Shown here: positions 16,497-23,783 of the stretch, one piece after another | Layout of the letters: the number at the start of each line of letters is the position of its first letter | Numbering within the stretch: position 1 is the stretch's first letter | From: Chryseomicrobium palamuruense | Lineage (GTDB): Bacteria; Bacillota; Bacilli; Bacillales_A; Planococcaceae | NCBI RefSeq assembly: GCF_042649045.1 | Contig: NZ_JBHSEF010000022.1 | Span: 62,001 to 126,000, forward strand | DNA: 64,000 bases | Direction: 5' to 3' | Made by a program: the position numbers and the translations under genes | The notes under the pieces: generated by a model | What the model was told of the DNA's origin: nothing | The model's database searches: none | Seen by the model: only the letters and a program-made list of their open reading frames with translations

Positions 16497-17251
16497 TTCT
16501 GAGTTGCCTCTACTAATTGAAGGAAAGACTCTGCTTCAAGACTTGCGCCACCGACTAATGCCCCATCAACATGCTCTTTCTCAAGAAGTTCCTCAATATT
16601 CGTTGGTTTGACACTACCACCGTATAAAATACGAAGTGCGGAAGCCGCTTCCTCTCCATGTAAATCCAGAACAGTTTCACGAATTGCTTGGCATACTTGG
16701 TCTGCATCATCAGCAGTAGCAGTCTTTCCTGTTCCAATTGCCCAGATTGGCTCATACGCCACAATCGTTTTTTCTACTTGTTCTTCTGTCAATCCTTCAA
16801 ATGCTTCTGCCACTTGCTTCGACACGACTGATTCCGTGTCGCCGGATTCACGCTGCTCTAAAGTTTCTCCCACACACACAATTGGTGTTAATTCATACGA
16901 AAGAGCTGCCTTCGTTTTTTTATTGACGCTCTCGTCTGTCTCATTAAAGTATTGACGACGTTCCGAGTGGCCAATCACAACATGGGAAACTCCCACATCT
17001 TTTAACATCGACCCACTGATTTCACCAGTGAACGCGCCTTCTTGTTCTTCGTGCATATTTTGAGCCCCAATATGTACGGATGACCCTTGCGAAGCTTCAA
17101 CCAATGTAGGTAGTTGAAGGTACGGTGCACAAATAACCGCATCCACTTTTGATGCATCAATCGTTGCCGATGCAATCGAGTCCCAAAAAGATTTGGCTTC
17201 GTTAATCGTTTTAAACATTTTCCAGTTTCCTGCAATGACAGGTTTACGCAT
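16493..17251 (-). CDS. tpiA: triosephosphate isomerase
   Basis: TpiA interconverts dihydroxyacetone phosphate and glyceraldehyde 3-phosphate. The 252-residue barrel has the N-terminal GNWKMFKT with active-site Asn and Lys, the catalytic His in VIGHSERRQYF, the catalytic Glu in AYEPIWAIGTGKTA, and the phosphate-binding ILYGGSVKP and GALVGGASL. It lies 11 bp after pgk and overlaps gpmI by 4 bp, so it is expressed from the same operon. Confidence 0.98.
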   Translation of the reverse strand: MRKPVIAGNWKMFKTINEAKSFWDSIASATIDASKVDAVICAPYLQLPTLVEASQGSSVHIGAQNMHEEQEGAFTGEISGSMLKDVGVSHVVIGHSERRQYFNETDESVNKKTKAALSYELTPIVCVGETLEQRESGDTESVVSKQVAEAFEGLTEEQVEKTIVAYEPIWAIGTGKTATADDADQVCQAIRETVLDLHGEEAASALRILYGGSVKPTNIEELLEKEHVDGALVGGASLEAESFLQLVEATQK

Positions 17252-17262
17252 AGTAGTTCCTC

Positions 17263-18450
17263 CTATTCTTTATCGTGAAGTGCTGCGACGCCAGGAAGTT
17301 CTTTCCCTTCCATGAACTCGAGTGATGCACCGCCGCCTGTTGAGATATGGTCCATTTTGTCTGCCACATCAAACAGCTCAACAGCTGCTGCAGAGTCTCC
17401 CCCGCCAATGACCGTGTAACCAGCAGTTTCAGCCATCGCTTGTGCGACAGAACGCGTCCCGTTCGCATACGGTTCCATCTCAAACACACCCATCGGTCCG
17501 TTCCAGATGATCAACTTGCTGTCTTTGATGATGCTCGCATAGTGCTCAGCCGTTTTCGGACCGATATCGAGACCCATCCAGTCCGCTGGAATCGCATCGG
17601 AAGAAACCACTTTCGTCTCTGTATCAGCTGAGAATTCTTGTGCAATAACTGCATCTTGAGGAAGATGCAACTGCACGCCTTTTTCTTTTGCTTTTTCAAT
17701 AAAGGAAAGAGCGAGGTCCATTTTGTCTTCTTCCAGTAAAGAAGTTCCAATCTCGTGACCTTGTGCTTTTAAGAATGTATACGAAAGGCCTCCACCAATA
17801 ATTAAGTGGTCTACTTTTTCTAATAAGTTTTCAATCACGCCGATTTTATCTTTTACTTTGGCACCACCGATGATCGCTGTAAACGGACGTACTGGCTCTG
17901 ACAACGCCTTCCCAAGAACGTCAAGTTCTTTTTCAAGTAAAAGTCCGGATACGGCTGGAAGGTGTTTTGCGATACCAGCTGTTGTGGCATGTGCACGATG
18001 AGCTGCACCGAACGCATCGTTGACAAACACATCCGCAAGCTTAGCAAACTGTTCAGCAAGTGCCGGATCATTTTTTTCTTCGCCTGCGTGGAAACGCACG
18101 TTTTCTAAGAGAACAACATCGCCTTCCGACATCTTCTCAATCGCTGCTTCTACCGTCTCACCCACGGACTCATCTAATTTCGTAACAGGTTGGTTTAACA
18201 ATTCGCTTAAACGTTTGCCTACAGTAGTTAAACGCAATTCTTCGTTTACTTCGCCTTTCGGACGGCCCATATGGCTCGCCAAAATGACTTTGGCACCTTC
18301 TGAAACCAGATGTTGAATCGTAGGAAGCGCTGCGCGAATACGCGTGTCATCCGTGATCTCTCCGTCTTTCATTGGAACATTAAAGTCAACGCGGCAAAAT
18401 ACGCGTTTTCCTTTCAGGTCGACGTCTTTCATTGTCTTCTTCGCTAACAT
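17263..18450 (-). CDS. pgk: phosphoglycerate kinase
   Basis: Pgk transfers phosphate from 1,3-bisphosphoglycerate to ADP. Signatures are KRVFCRVDFNVPM near the N-terminus, ASHMGRPKGE, ENVRFHAGEEKN, AAHRAHATTAGIA, GGAKVKDKIGVI and the C-terminal nucleotide loop GGGDSAAAVE with HISTGGGASLEF. I place the start at ATG 18450 behind AGGAGG with 7-base spacing, giving 395 residues. The longer frame runs back into the inverted repeat upstream. It is separated from gapA by a terminator and that inverted repeat, unlike the rest of the tightly packed operon. Confidence 0.97.
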   Translation of the reverse strand: MLAKKTMKDVDLKGKRVFCRVDFNVPMKDGEITDDTRIRAALPTIQHLVSEGAKVILASHMGRPKGEVNEELRLTTVGKRLSELLNQPVTKLDESVGETVEAAIEKMSEGDVVLLENVRFHAGEEKNDPALAEQFAKLADVFVNDAFGAAHRAHATTAGIAKHLPAVSGLLLEKELDVLGKALSEPVRPFTAIIGGAKVKDKIGVIENLLEKVDHLIIGGGLSYTFLKAQGHEIGTSLLEEDKMDLALSFIEKAKEKGVQLHLPQDAVIAQEFSADTETKVVSSDAIPADWMGLDIGPKTAEHYASIIKDSKLIIWNGPMGVFEMEPYANGTRSVAQAMAETAGYTVIGGGDSAAAVELFDVADKMDHISTGGGASLEFMEGKELPGVAALHDKE

Positions 18451-18474
18451 GTAAAAACCTCCTGTTTTTTGGAA

Positions 18475-18599
18475 GTACCTGTGCACCGCACTATTCACTA
18501 CAATTGAATAAACATCCAAATAACCATGAGTTTAAAACTTCCCGGTTGAATAACATGTGAATAGTAGTAAATAGTTAGAATTGTTTTGTGCACAGGTAC
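18475..18599. repeat. long inverted repeat between gapA and pgk
   Basis: GTACCTGTGCAC (18475-18486) and GTGCACAGGTAC (18588-18599) are perfect 12-bp inverted copies. Further inner pairing is possible between ACTATTCAC and GTGAATAGT. The element is about 125 bp, sits in front of the pgk ribosome site, and could be a leader structure or a small palindromic insertion. Confidence 0.7.
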
Positions 18600-18621
18600 C
18601 TAAAAGGGAATATATTCCACA

Positions 18622-18651
18622 TAATAAAAGAGTAAGGGTAGCCCTTACTCT
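18622..18651 (-). terminator. terminator after gapA
   Basis: On the minus strand AGAGTAAGGG, a three-base loop, CCCTTACTCT and then TTTATTAT. It would let most transcripts end after cggR-gapA, as in organisms where gapA is expressed more strongly than pgk. Confidence 0.8.
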
Positions 18652-18703
18652 TGATTACCCTCTGTTCTTATTATAGAGGTTGACCTGCATTCCTGCACGG
18701 ATA

Positions 18704-19711
18704 TTAAAGACCTTTCGACGCCATGTATACAGCAAGGTCGATACAGCGAGCTGAGTAACCAGATTCGTTATCGTACCAAGAAAGTACTTTCACTAAGTTA
18801 TCGCCGATTGCCATTGTAGAAGCAGCATCTACGATAGAAGAGTGTGTATTGCCGTTGTAGTCAGTAGAAACAAGTTCTAGCTCTTGGTATTCTAAGATAC
18901 CTTTCAAGTCGCCAGCTGCGGCTTCTTTAAGTGCTGCATTGACTTCTTCGATCGTAACGTTCTTATCAAGCTCTGCAACAAAGTCAACAAGTGAAACGTT
19001 AGGAGTTGGAACACGAACAGCCATTCCATCGATTTTACCTTTTAGCATTGGAAGAACTTTACCGACAGCTGCTGCTGCACCTGTAGAAGTTGGAATCATG
19101 TTCTCAGCTGCTGCACGTGCACGACGGTAGTCGCTGTGTGGCAAGTCTAGAATGCGCTGATCATTTGTGTATGAGTGGATTGTTGTCATCATACCGCGTT
19201 TGATACCAAACTGGTCGTTTAATACTTTTGCTACTGGAGATAGACAGTTTGTTGTGCAAGAAGCGTTTGATACGATGTTTTCGTTTGCTGCATCATACTC
19301 TTCATGGTTAACACCCATTACGTAAGTTGGCATGCCACCTTCACCTGGTGCAGAAACGATAACTTTTTTCGCACCTGCATCAATGTGTGCTTGCGCATTT
19401 TCTGGTGAACGGAAAATCCCTGTAGATTCGATGACGATATCCACACCAAGCTCGCCCCATGGAAGAGCTGAAGGATCTTTTTCAGCATACACGTTGATTT
19501 TTTTACCGTTTACAACGAATCCGTTTTCTTCTGCAGACACTTCTGCATCCAAAGTTCCATGAACAGTATCAAATTTAAGTAGGTGGGCAAGCATTGCAGC
19601 GTTTGTTAAGTCATTTACTGCAACAACTTCTACTTGATCATTTGTTAAAGCCTCCCGGAATACTTTACGTCCAATACGTCCAAATCCATTAATCGCTAAT
19701 TTAATAGTCAT
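18704..19711 (-). CDS. gapA: glyceraldehyde-3-phosphate dehydrogenase, glycolytic
   Basis: GapA oxidatively phosphorylates glyceraldehyde 3-phosphate with NAD. The 335-residue protein has the Rossmann start INGFGRIGRKVFR, the active-site ASCTTNCLSP near residue 150, the HSYTNDQRILD and RRARAAAENMIPT loops, and the C-terminal SWYDNESGYS. The stretch VNDLTNAAMLAHLLKFD follows the B. subtilis GapA pattern rather than the gluconeogenic GapB. It is 12 bp downstream of cggR and is followed by a terminator. Confidence 0.97.
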   Translation of the reverse strand: MTIKLAINGFGRIGRKVFREALTNDQVEVVAVNDLTNAAMLAHLLKFDTVHGTLDAEVSAEENGFVVNGKKINVYAEKDPSALPWGELGVDIVIESTGIFRSPENAQAHIDAGAKKVIVSAPGEGGMPTYVMGVNHEEYDAANENIVSNASCTTNCLSPVAKVLNDQFGIKRGMMTTIHSYTNDQRILDLPHSDYRRARAAAENMIPTSTGAAAAVGKVLPMLKGKIDGMAVRVPTPNVSLVDFVAELDKNVTIEEVNAALKEAAAGDLKGILEYQELELVSTDYNGNTHSSIVDAASTMAIGDNLVKVLSWYDNESGYSARCIDLAVYMASKGL

Positions 19712-19723
19712 TTAAATTTCCTC

Positions 19724-20743
19724 CTAGTGATGTATAAGTTGATCGGCTGCCCCTTCATCGGTAATGAGAACCGACTGACGAGGTGCCTGTTGAAAATAAG
19801 ATTGTAAGGCTTGCGCCTTTTGCGCACCACCTGCAACTGCGACAATATAGGGCGTCTGCTCGAGTTGTTCGAGTTGTACACCTATTGTTCGGATGCGGTG
19901 AACGACTTCTCCCTTGGCATTGAAATAATAGCCAAAAGCTTCACTGACTGCCTGTCTCTCTTTCAGAAACTTCAGGTCTTCAGCCGTCGAATTTCGACGT
20001 CTTGCCATTTCTGTCGCGTCTCCAATTCCGTGAACCAAGATGGACATCTGTTCATACAGATCCATCATTTCTTGAACGAAAGGTTCAGCTTTCATGGCTT
20101 CATAAGCGGACTCACTCAGTGTGTCCGGAATATAGAGTGTTTTATACGACCCATTTAACTTTTGTGCAAACATCGAAGCAATCGTATTCGCTTGAAGCTG
20201 AACGTCTTTACCAATACCTCCGCGAGCCGCAACAAATTGAAGCTGTTGAAATTTAGAGGACGACGGAAGTTGTTCCGCGATTTTTGCTATAGTTGAGCCA
20301 CCTGTAACGGCGGTAATCATCCGTGACTCGAGTTTAGAAAAAATAAATCGAGCTGCTTCACTAGCTAACAATGTCTGCGTTTGTACCGATTCGTCGCTAT
20401 TTCCAGGAACAATATGGACTTCTTGTAAGGACAGCAAGTTTCTTAGCACTTGTTCTTTTTCATGTCTACCAGACCATTCGTCCACAAGAGGTTTCAATTC
20501 TGTCAAAAGGTATGTCCCTAGTTCGGTAATTTCTGTTCCGTCACGCGACACAATAATATTTCCTTGCGTTCGAAGTTGGTCAAATTCTTTACGAATCTCA
20601 CGCTCCGAGAGGTCTAACAGTTCAGCAACACTGCGTCTGCCGATTCCTTTAGATAAAGCAATCGTCTGCAGGATCTGGTAACGCTGCTGAAGCATGGCGT
20701 TCCATTCAGGCATCAATTTAAGTTGCGCCTTCAGAAGTTCCAT
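19724..20743 (-). CDS. cggR: central glycolytic genes repressor CggR
   Basis: CggR is a SorC/DeoR-family repressor that blocks the gapA operon unless fructose 1,6-bisphosphate is bound. The 339-residue product has an N-terminal helix-turn-helix (about 29-60, GIGRRSVAELLDLSEREIRKE in parts: GIGRRSVAELLDLSEREIRK) and a C-terminal sugar-phosphate domain with TAVTGGSTIAKIAEQL, AARGGIGKDVQLQAN and VAVAGGAQKAQAL. It heads the glycolysis cluster directly before gapA. Its start ATG at 20743 follows AGGAGGGCG. A CggR-type operator lies just upstream, indicating autoregulation. Confidence 0.95.
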   Translation of the reverse strand: MELLKAQLKLMPEWNAMLQQRYQILQTIALSKGIGRRSVAELLDLSEREIRKEFDQLRTQGNIIVSRDGTEITELGTYLLTELKPLVDEWSGRHEKEQVLRNLLSLQEVHIVPGNSDESVQTQTLLASEAARFIFSKLESRMITAVTGGSTIAKIAEQLPSSSKFQQLQFVAARGGIGKDVQLQANTIASMFAQKLNGSYKTLYIPDTLSESAYEAMKAEPFVQEMMDLYEQMSILVHGIGDATEMARRRNSTAEDLKFLKERQAVSEAFGYYFNAKGEVVHRIRTIGVQLEQLEQTPYIVAVAGGAQKAQALQSYFQQAPRQSVLITDEGAADQLIHH

Positions 20744-20766
20744 CTGCGCCCTCCTTTTTTGCTATA

Positions 20767-20803
20767 GGGAACATTTTTGTCCCAACATACAATTATTGTT
20801 CCC
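20767..20803 (-). promoter_or_regulatory. CggR operator upstream of cggR
   Basis: On the minus strand two half-sites, GGGAAC and GGGACA, begin exactly 20 bases apart. The known B. subtilis operator has the same 20-base period (CGGGAC-N6-TGTC-N4, repeated). The downstream half is also a palindrome, GGGAACATTTTTGTCCC. A TATATG box about 10 bases upstream may be the -10 element. Confidence 0.65.
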
Positions 20804-20877
20804 ACATATACAAAAAAATAAACATTTACAACCTTAATATTATCGAAATACTCGTTAAATAGCAATCGTAAACACTT

Positions 20878-20909
20878 AAAAAAGCATTAGACATGTTCGT
20901 CTAATGCTT
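20878..20909 (-). terminator. terminator after the glutaredoxin-like gene
   Basis: AGCATTAGAC/GTCTAATGCT with a six-base loop is followed by TTTTTT on the minus strand. The stem includes the last codons and the stop of the glutaredoxin-like gene. Confidence 0.8.
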
Positions 20910-21132
20910 CATAAAGCCCAACATAGTCTGCATTACCATATTGGATGATTTGATTCTTATATTCCACGACCGGTATCATGAGCATATACTTCTCATGAAT
21001 GTCATCATCAATTTCAATATCAACTTCCTCAATAGCGAGTGGAAAATCTTCTTTGAGAAGCTCTAACATCAGCCGCATCTCGTCACATAACGGACACGAC
21101 TGACGCGTATAGAGAGTGATTTGTTTTACCAT
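20887..21132 (-). CDS. glutaredoxin-family thiol protein
   Basis: The 81-residue protein has a thioredoxin-like fold start, ITLYTRQSCPLCDEMRLML, with the redox motif CPLC at residues 14-17, and the cis-proline loop in MLMIPVVEYKNQ. It matches the glutaredoxin-like family DUF836 (PF05768) more than classical CPYC glutaredoxins. Such proteins are thought to handle thiol/disulfide exchange in the cytoplasm. It overlaps the end of the TPM-domain gene by 7 bp and ends inside a terminator, so it is the last gene of the lemA operon. Confidence 0.85.
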   Translation of the reverse strand: MVKQITLYTRQSCPLCDEMRLMLELLKEDFPLAIEEVDIEIDDDIHEKYMLMIPVVEYKNQIIQYGNADYVGLYEALDEHV

Positions 21133-21932
21133 TTGCGACCTGCACCTCCACCGCCGGCACTCCCCCCGCCGAAACCTCCGAATCCGCCACCAAATCCACC
21201 ACCAGATTTTCCAGAGCCACCAAACGAGCCCGGACCGAAGATAAATGGACCACCTCGGCCACCTCGGCCTTGAGGACCCCCTCCCCGTCCACCACCACGT
21301 CCATTGTTTCCGAATATCGACACAATGAAGTAGAAAATGACAACGAGGATGAGAATGGTGAGAGGAGAAATCCCTCCCTCGTTACTGGACGGGCGTGTTG
21401 GGGCTACAGCTTCCCCCGTATACCCATATTCATCTGCTATTTCTTGATAGAGGATTTCATAGGTAGACTGGATAGCACCTTCCACGTCACCAGCTTCTAA
21501 AAAAGGAAATGTATATTCATCTAATATTCTTCCAATCTTCCCATCCGGAAGTCTACCTTCTAACGCTTGACCTACTGCAATGTAAACAGCCCGGTCCCCC
21601 ACTTTATTAGGGTCCATTTCAAGGAGGAACAAGACGCCGTTGTCTTCATCTGCACTTCCAATTCCCCAATCGCGAATCATTTCAACTGCGTAGCTGTTCT
21701 CGTCTTGTCCTTCAAGTGATTCTACAGTGACGACAACCAATTGTGCACTAGTACCTTGATCAAGATCCAGACCTAATTGCTCAAGATGCTGCTCTAAATC
21801 TTCCGGTATGACATTGTAAAAATCATGGACATATGATTCACCCGGAAGTGGTTCAGGAACATCTGCCCATACAATAAAAGGCAACGTTAAGAAGAAAAGA
21901 AGAAACATCCATACGCGAAAAGACGTTTTCAT
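21126..21932 (-). CDS. TPM-domain membrane protein (YgcG type)
   Basis: The 268-residue protein has a cleavable-looking signal segment (residues 5-23, ending at a VWAD region), an extracytoplasmic TPM domain (PF04536) with VHDFYNVIPEDLEQHLEQL and QLVVVTVESLEGQ, and then one transmembrane helix near residues 190-208 (SPLTILILVVIFYFIVSIFG). The C-terminal ~60 residues are almost pure Gly with Arg, Phe and Ser. TPM/YgcG proteins are commonly paired with LemA, as here (4-bp overlap with lemA). Their function is not settled; photosystem repair in plants and envelope roles in bacteria are suggested. Confidence 0.88.
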   Translation of the reverse strand: MKTSFRVWMFLLFFLTLPFIVWADVPEPLPGESYVHDFYNVIPEDLEQHLEQLGLDLDQGTSAQLVVVTVESLEGQDENSYAVEMIRDWGIGSADEDNGVLFLLEMDPNKVGDRAVYIAVGQALEGRLPDGKIGRILDEYTFPFLEAGDVEGAIQSTYEILYQEIADEYGYTGEAVAPTRPSSNEGGISPLTILILVVIFYFIVSIFGNNGRGGGRGGGPQGRGGRGGPFIFGPGSFGGSGKSGGGFGGGFGGFGGGSAGGGGAGRKW

Positions 21933-22507
21933 TCTCCATCACTTCCAAAGTCGACCTCCGGAGCATCTTCAGCACCATCTTCCGCTTCAAAATATTCTCT
22001 TTCGTCAAAACCAAACACACCGGCAATTAAAGCACCTGGCATACGATTCACTTTGCGGTTGTGAAGAGACACCGATTCATTGTAATCTTGACGAGCCACT
22101 GCCAAGCGATTTTCTGTTCCAGCTAATTCATCCATTAACTGACGGAAATTCGCATCAGACTTTAATTCCGGATAGTTTTCAACAATTACTAAAAGTCGAG
22201 ACAATGCACCAGCTAATTCGTTGTCTGCTTCCGCTTGCTCCCCTGGAGAATCTGCTCCAGCTAACCGTGCACGCGCATCTGCGATTTCCGTTAAAATTTC
22301 ACGTTCCTGCTCAGCAAAGCCTTTAACCGTTTCAACGAGATTTGGAATCAAGTCGACACGACGCTGCAACTGATTTTCAACTTGCGCATACGCCTGATTA
22401 ACGTCTTCATTTGAATCGACAAAGCCGTTGTAGCTCGGAATCAATAAGGCCGCAACTAACGCAATAATTGCTACAACGATGATAATAGGTATCAAAAGTT
22501 TTCTCAT
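21929..22507 (-). CDS. lemA: LemA family protein
   Basis: The 192-residue protein has an N-terminal membrane anchor (RKLLIPIIIVVAIIALVAAL) and then a long helical domain with the LemA markers YNGFVDSNEDVNQAYAQVENQLQRR in parts (VNQAYAQVENQLQRRVDLIP), NLVETVKGFA, and near the C-terminus NESVSLHNRKVNRMPG followed by FGFDEREYFEAE. The start is ATG 22507 behind GGTGG, not the frame start at 22525. It is the first gene of a lemA-TPM-glutaredoxin operon. Its exact role is unknown; in Listeria a peptide from LemA is presented to T cells. Confidence 0.9.
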   Translation of the reverse strand: MRKLLIPIIIVVAIIALVAALLIPSYNGFVDSNEDVNQAYAQVENQLQRRVDLIPNLVETVKGFAEQEREILTEIADARARLAGADSPGEQAEADNELAGALSRLLVIVENYPELKSDANFRQLMDELAGTENRLAVARQDYNESVSLHNRKVNRMPGALIAGVFGFDEREYFEAEDGAEDAPEVDFGSDGE

Positions 22508-22621
22508 GAGATGTCCACCTTTCATTTCTTTTTCCTATCCCCTTTTTATAAGGAGAATGAAACCTTATCTAATTAAGCATACGGTTGTTCCCTTCAAAAG
22601 TTTCAGTTTGCTTCAAACATG

Positions 22622-22646
22622 AAAAAAGACGCCAAAATTGGCGTCT
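22622..22646 (-). terminator. clpP terminator
   Basis: GACGCC/GGCGTC with AATTTT between them is followed by TTTTTTC on the minus strand, 13 bases after the clpP stop. Confidence 0.85.
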
Positions 22647-22658
22647 CCGGAATGAAGC

Positions 22659-23249
22659 TTATTTTTTATCACTGCGGTCGATAATGTGATCAATTAAACC
22701 GTATTCTTTTGCACGTACTGCCGTCATAAAGTTATCACGGTCCGTGTCTTTAGAAATTACATCGATCGGTTGACCTGTGCGGTCTGCAAGAATTTGGTTC
22801 AACTTCTCGCGTAGGAACAAGATACGTTTTGCCGCAATCTCAATCTCAGTAGCTTGACCCTGTGCGCCACCTAATGGTTGGTGAATCATGACTTCTGCAT
22901 TCGGAAGCGCGTAACGTTTTCCTTTTGTCCCTGCTGCAAGTAAGAATGCTCCCATAGAGGCCGCCATACCGATACAGATTGTTTGCACGTCTGGTTTGAT
23001 GAACTGCATTGTATCAAAAATCGCCATACCCGCTGTGATGCTTCCACCCGGGCTATTGATATAGATGGAGATATCTTTTTCTGGATCTTCGGCTTCTAGG
23101 AACAGAAGTTGAGCCACGATGGAGTTGGCTACATTATCATCGATTCCGCTACCTAACATGATGATACGATCTTTTAGTAGGCGTGAATAGATATCGTAGG
23201 CACGCTCGCCACGGTTGGTTTGTTCAATGACTGTTGGAATTAAGTTCAT
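22659..23249 (-). CDS. clpP: ATP-dependent Clp protease proteolytic subunit
   Basis: ClpP forms the tetradecameric serine-protease chamber used by ClpX, ClpC and ClpE for regulated and quality-control proteolysis, including of tmRNA-tagged proteins. The 196-residue product has YINSPGGSITAGMAIFDTM, the catalytic Ser in GMAASMGAFLLAAG, the His in PNAEVMIHQPLGGAQGQA and the Asp in DTDRDNFMTA. Length is standard. It is monocistronic, with a CtsR box over its -35 region and its own terminator. Confidence 0.98.
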   Translation of the reverse strand: MNLIPTVIEQTNRGERAYDIYSRLLKDRIIMLGSGIDDNVANSIVAQLLFLEAEDPEKDISIYINSPGGSITAGMAIFDTMQFIKPDVQTICIGMAASMGAFLLAAGTKGKRYALPNAEVMIHQPLGGAQGQATEIEIAAKRILFLREKLNQILADRTGQPIDVISKDTDRDNFMTAVRAKEYGLIDHIIDRSDKK

Positions 23250-23303
23250 GTCGATTCCTCCGTTTTCGTTTGAAATATTGTACTTTATTCAAGTTGTAAC
23301 CTT

Positions 23304-23334
23304 ATGATACACATGAAGGTCAGAAAAGGTCAAA
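23304..23334 (-). promoter_or_regulatory. clpP promoter with CtsR box
   Basis: The plus strand carries GGTCAGA AAA GGTCAAA at 23318-23334, two direct heptads with a 3-base spacer, one base from the CtsR consensus. On the minus strand the site overlaps TTGACC (-35, 23333-23328), paired with TATCAT (-10, 23309-23304) at 18 bases. CtsR repression of clpP in heat shock is well established in Bacillales. Confidence 0.85.
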
Positions 23335-23401
23335 TAGGATGCATTTTCTATTTTAGCTGTTGATGTTTTACGCGCGGAAAGCTATAATAGAAAAGTCGCT
23401 T

Positions 23402-23473
23402 GCCCCCGTAGTTTAATGGATATGACGTAAGATTCCGGTTCTTGAGATGGGAGTTCGATTCTCTCCGGGGGCG
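23402..23473 (+). tRNA. tRNA-Arg (anticodon CCG)
   Basis: The acceptor GCCCCCG pairs with CGGGGGC and the discriminator is G. The anticodon loop TTCCGGT gives CCG (reads CGG), with stem TAAGA/TCTTG. The T-arm is GGGAG TTCGATT CTCTC. The 3' CCA is not encoded. The D-stem GTTT/TGAC has only two Watson-Crick pairs plus a T-G and a T-T, weaker than expected. B. subtilis also has a lone tRNA-Arg in this neighbourhood. Confidence 0.93.
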
Positions 23474-23476
23474 TAT

Positions 23477-23515
23477 AAAAACCTCACCCTTTTCTTCACA
23501 TGGGTGAGGTTTTAT
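23477..23515. terminator. bidirectional terminator between tRNA-Arg and crh
   Basis: AAAACCTCACCC and GGGTGAGGTTTT form a 12-bp stem with A- and T-tracts on both sides, so it can end both the tRNA transcript (plus) and the crh operon (minus). Confidence 0.85.
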
Positions 23516-23767
23516 TTATTCTTCGGTAATAAATTTCGTTAAAGTATCAATTGCTGCTTCTGCGTCTGAACCATCTGCGAATAACACCACTTCTTCTCCA
23601 CGACCCACAGCTAAACTCATGATTCCCATGATACTTTTTGCATTTACTTTTTTCCCGTCTTTTTCAATGAAGATCTCACTGGCAAAACGGTTCGCTTCTT
23701 GAACAAATAAAGCGGCTTGTCGGGCTTGTAACCCGTTCGATAATCCAACTTCTAATGTCTTTTCCAT
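23516..23767 (-). CDS. crh: HPr-like catabolite repression protein Crh
   Basis: Crh is an HPr paralogue that is phosphorylated by HPrK on Ser46 and then assists CcpA; it cannot work in PTS sugar uptake. The 83-residue product starts at ATG 23767 and carries NGLQARQAALF, with Gln where HPr has the catalytic His15, and VNAKSIMGIMSLA with the Ser46 site. The residue after the conserved Arg17 is Gln instead of the Pro that B. subtilis Crh has. HPrK is encoded about 14 kb away in this window. It is the last gene of the rapZ-yvcK-whiA-crh operon. Confidence 0.94.
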   Translation of the reverse strand: MEKTLEVGLSNGLQARQAALFVQEANRFASEIFIEKDGKKVNAKSIMGIMSLAVGRGEEVVLFADGSDAEAAIDTLTKFITEE

Positions 23768-23783
23768 AGCAACCCATTCTCCT

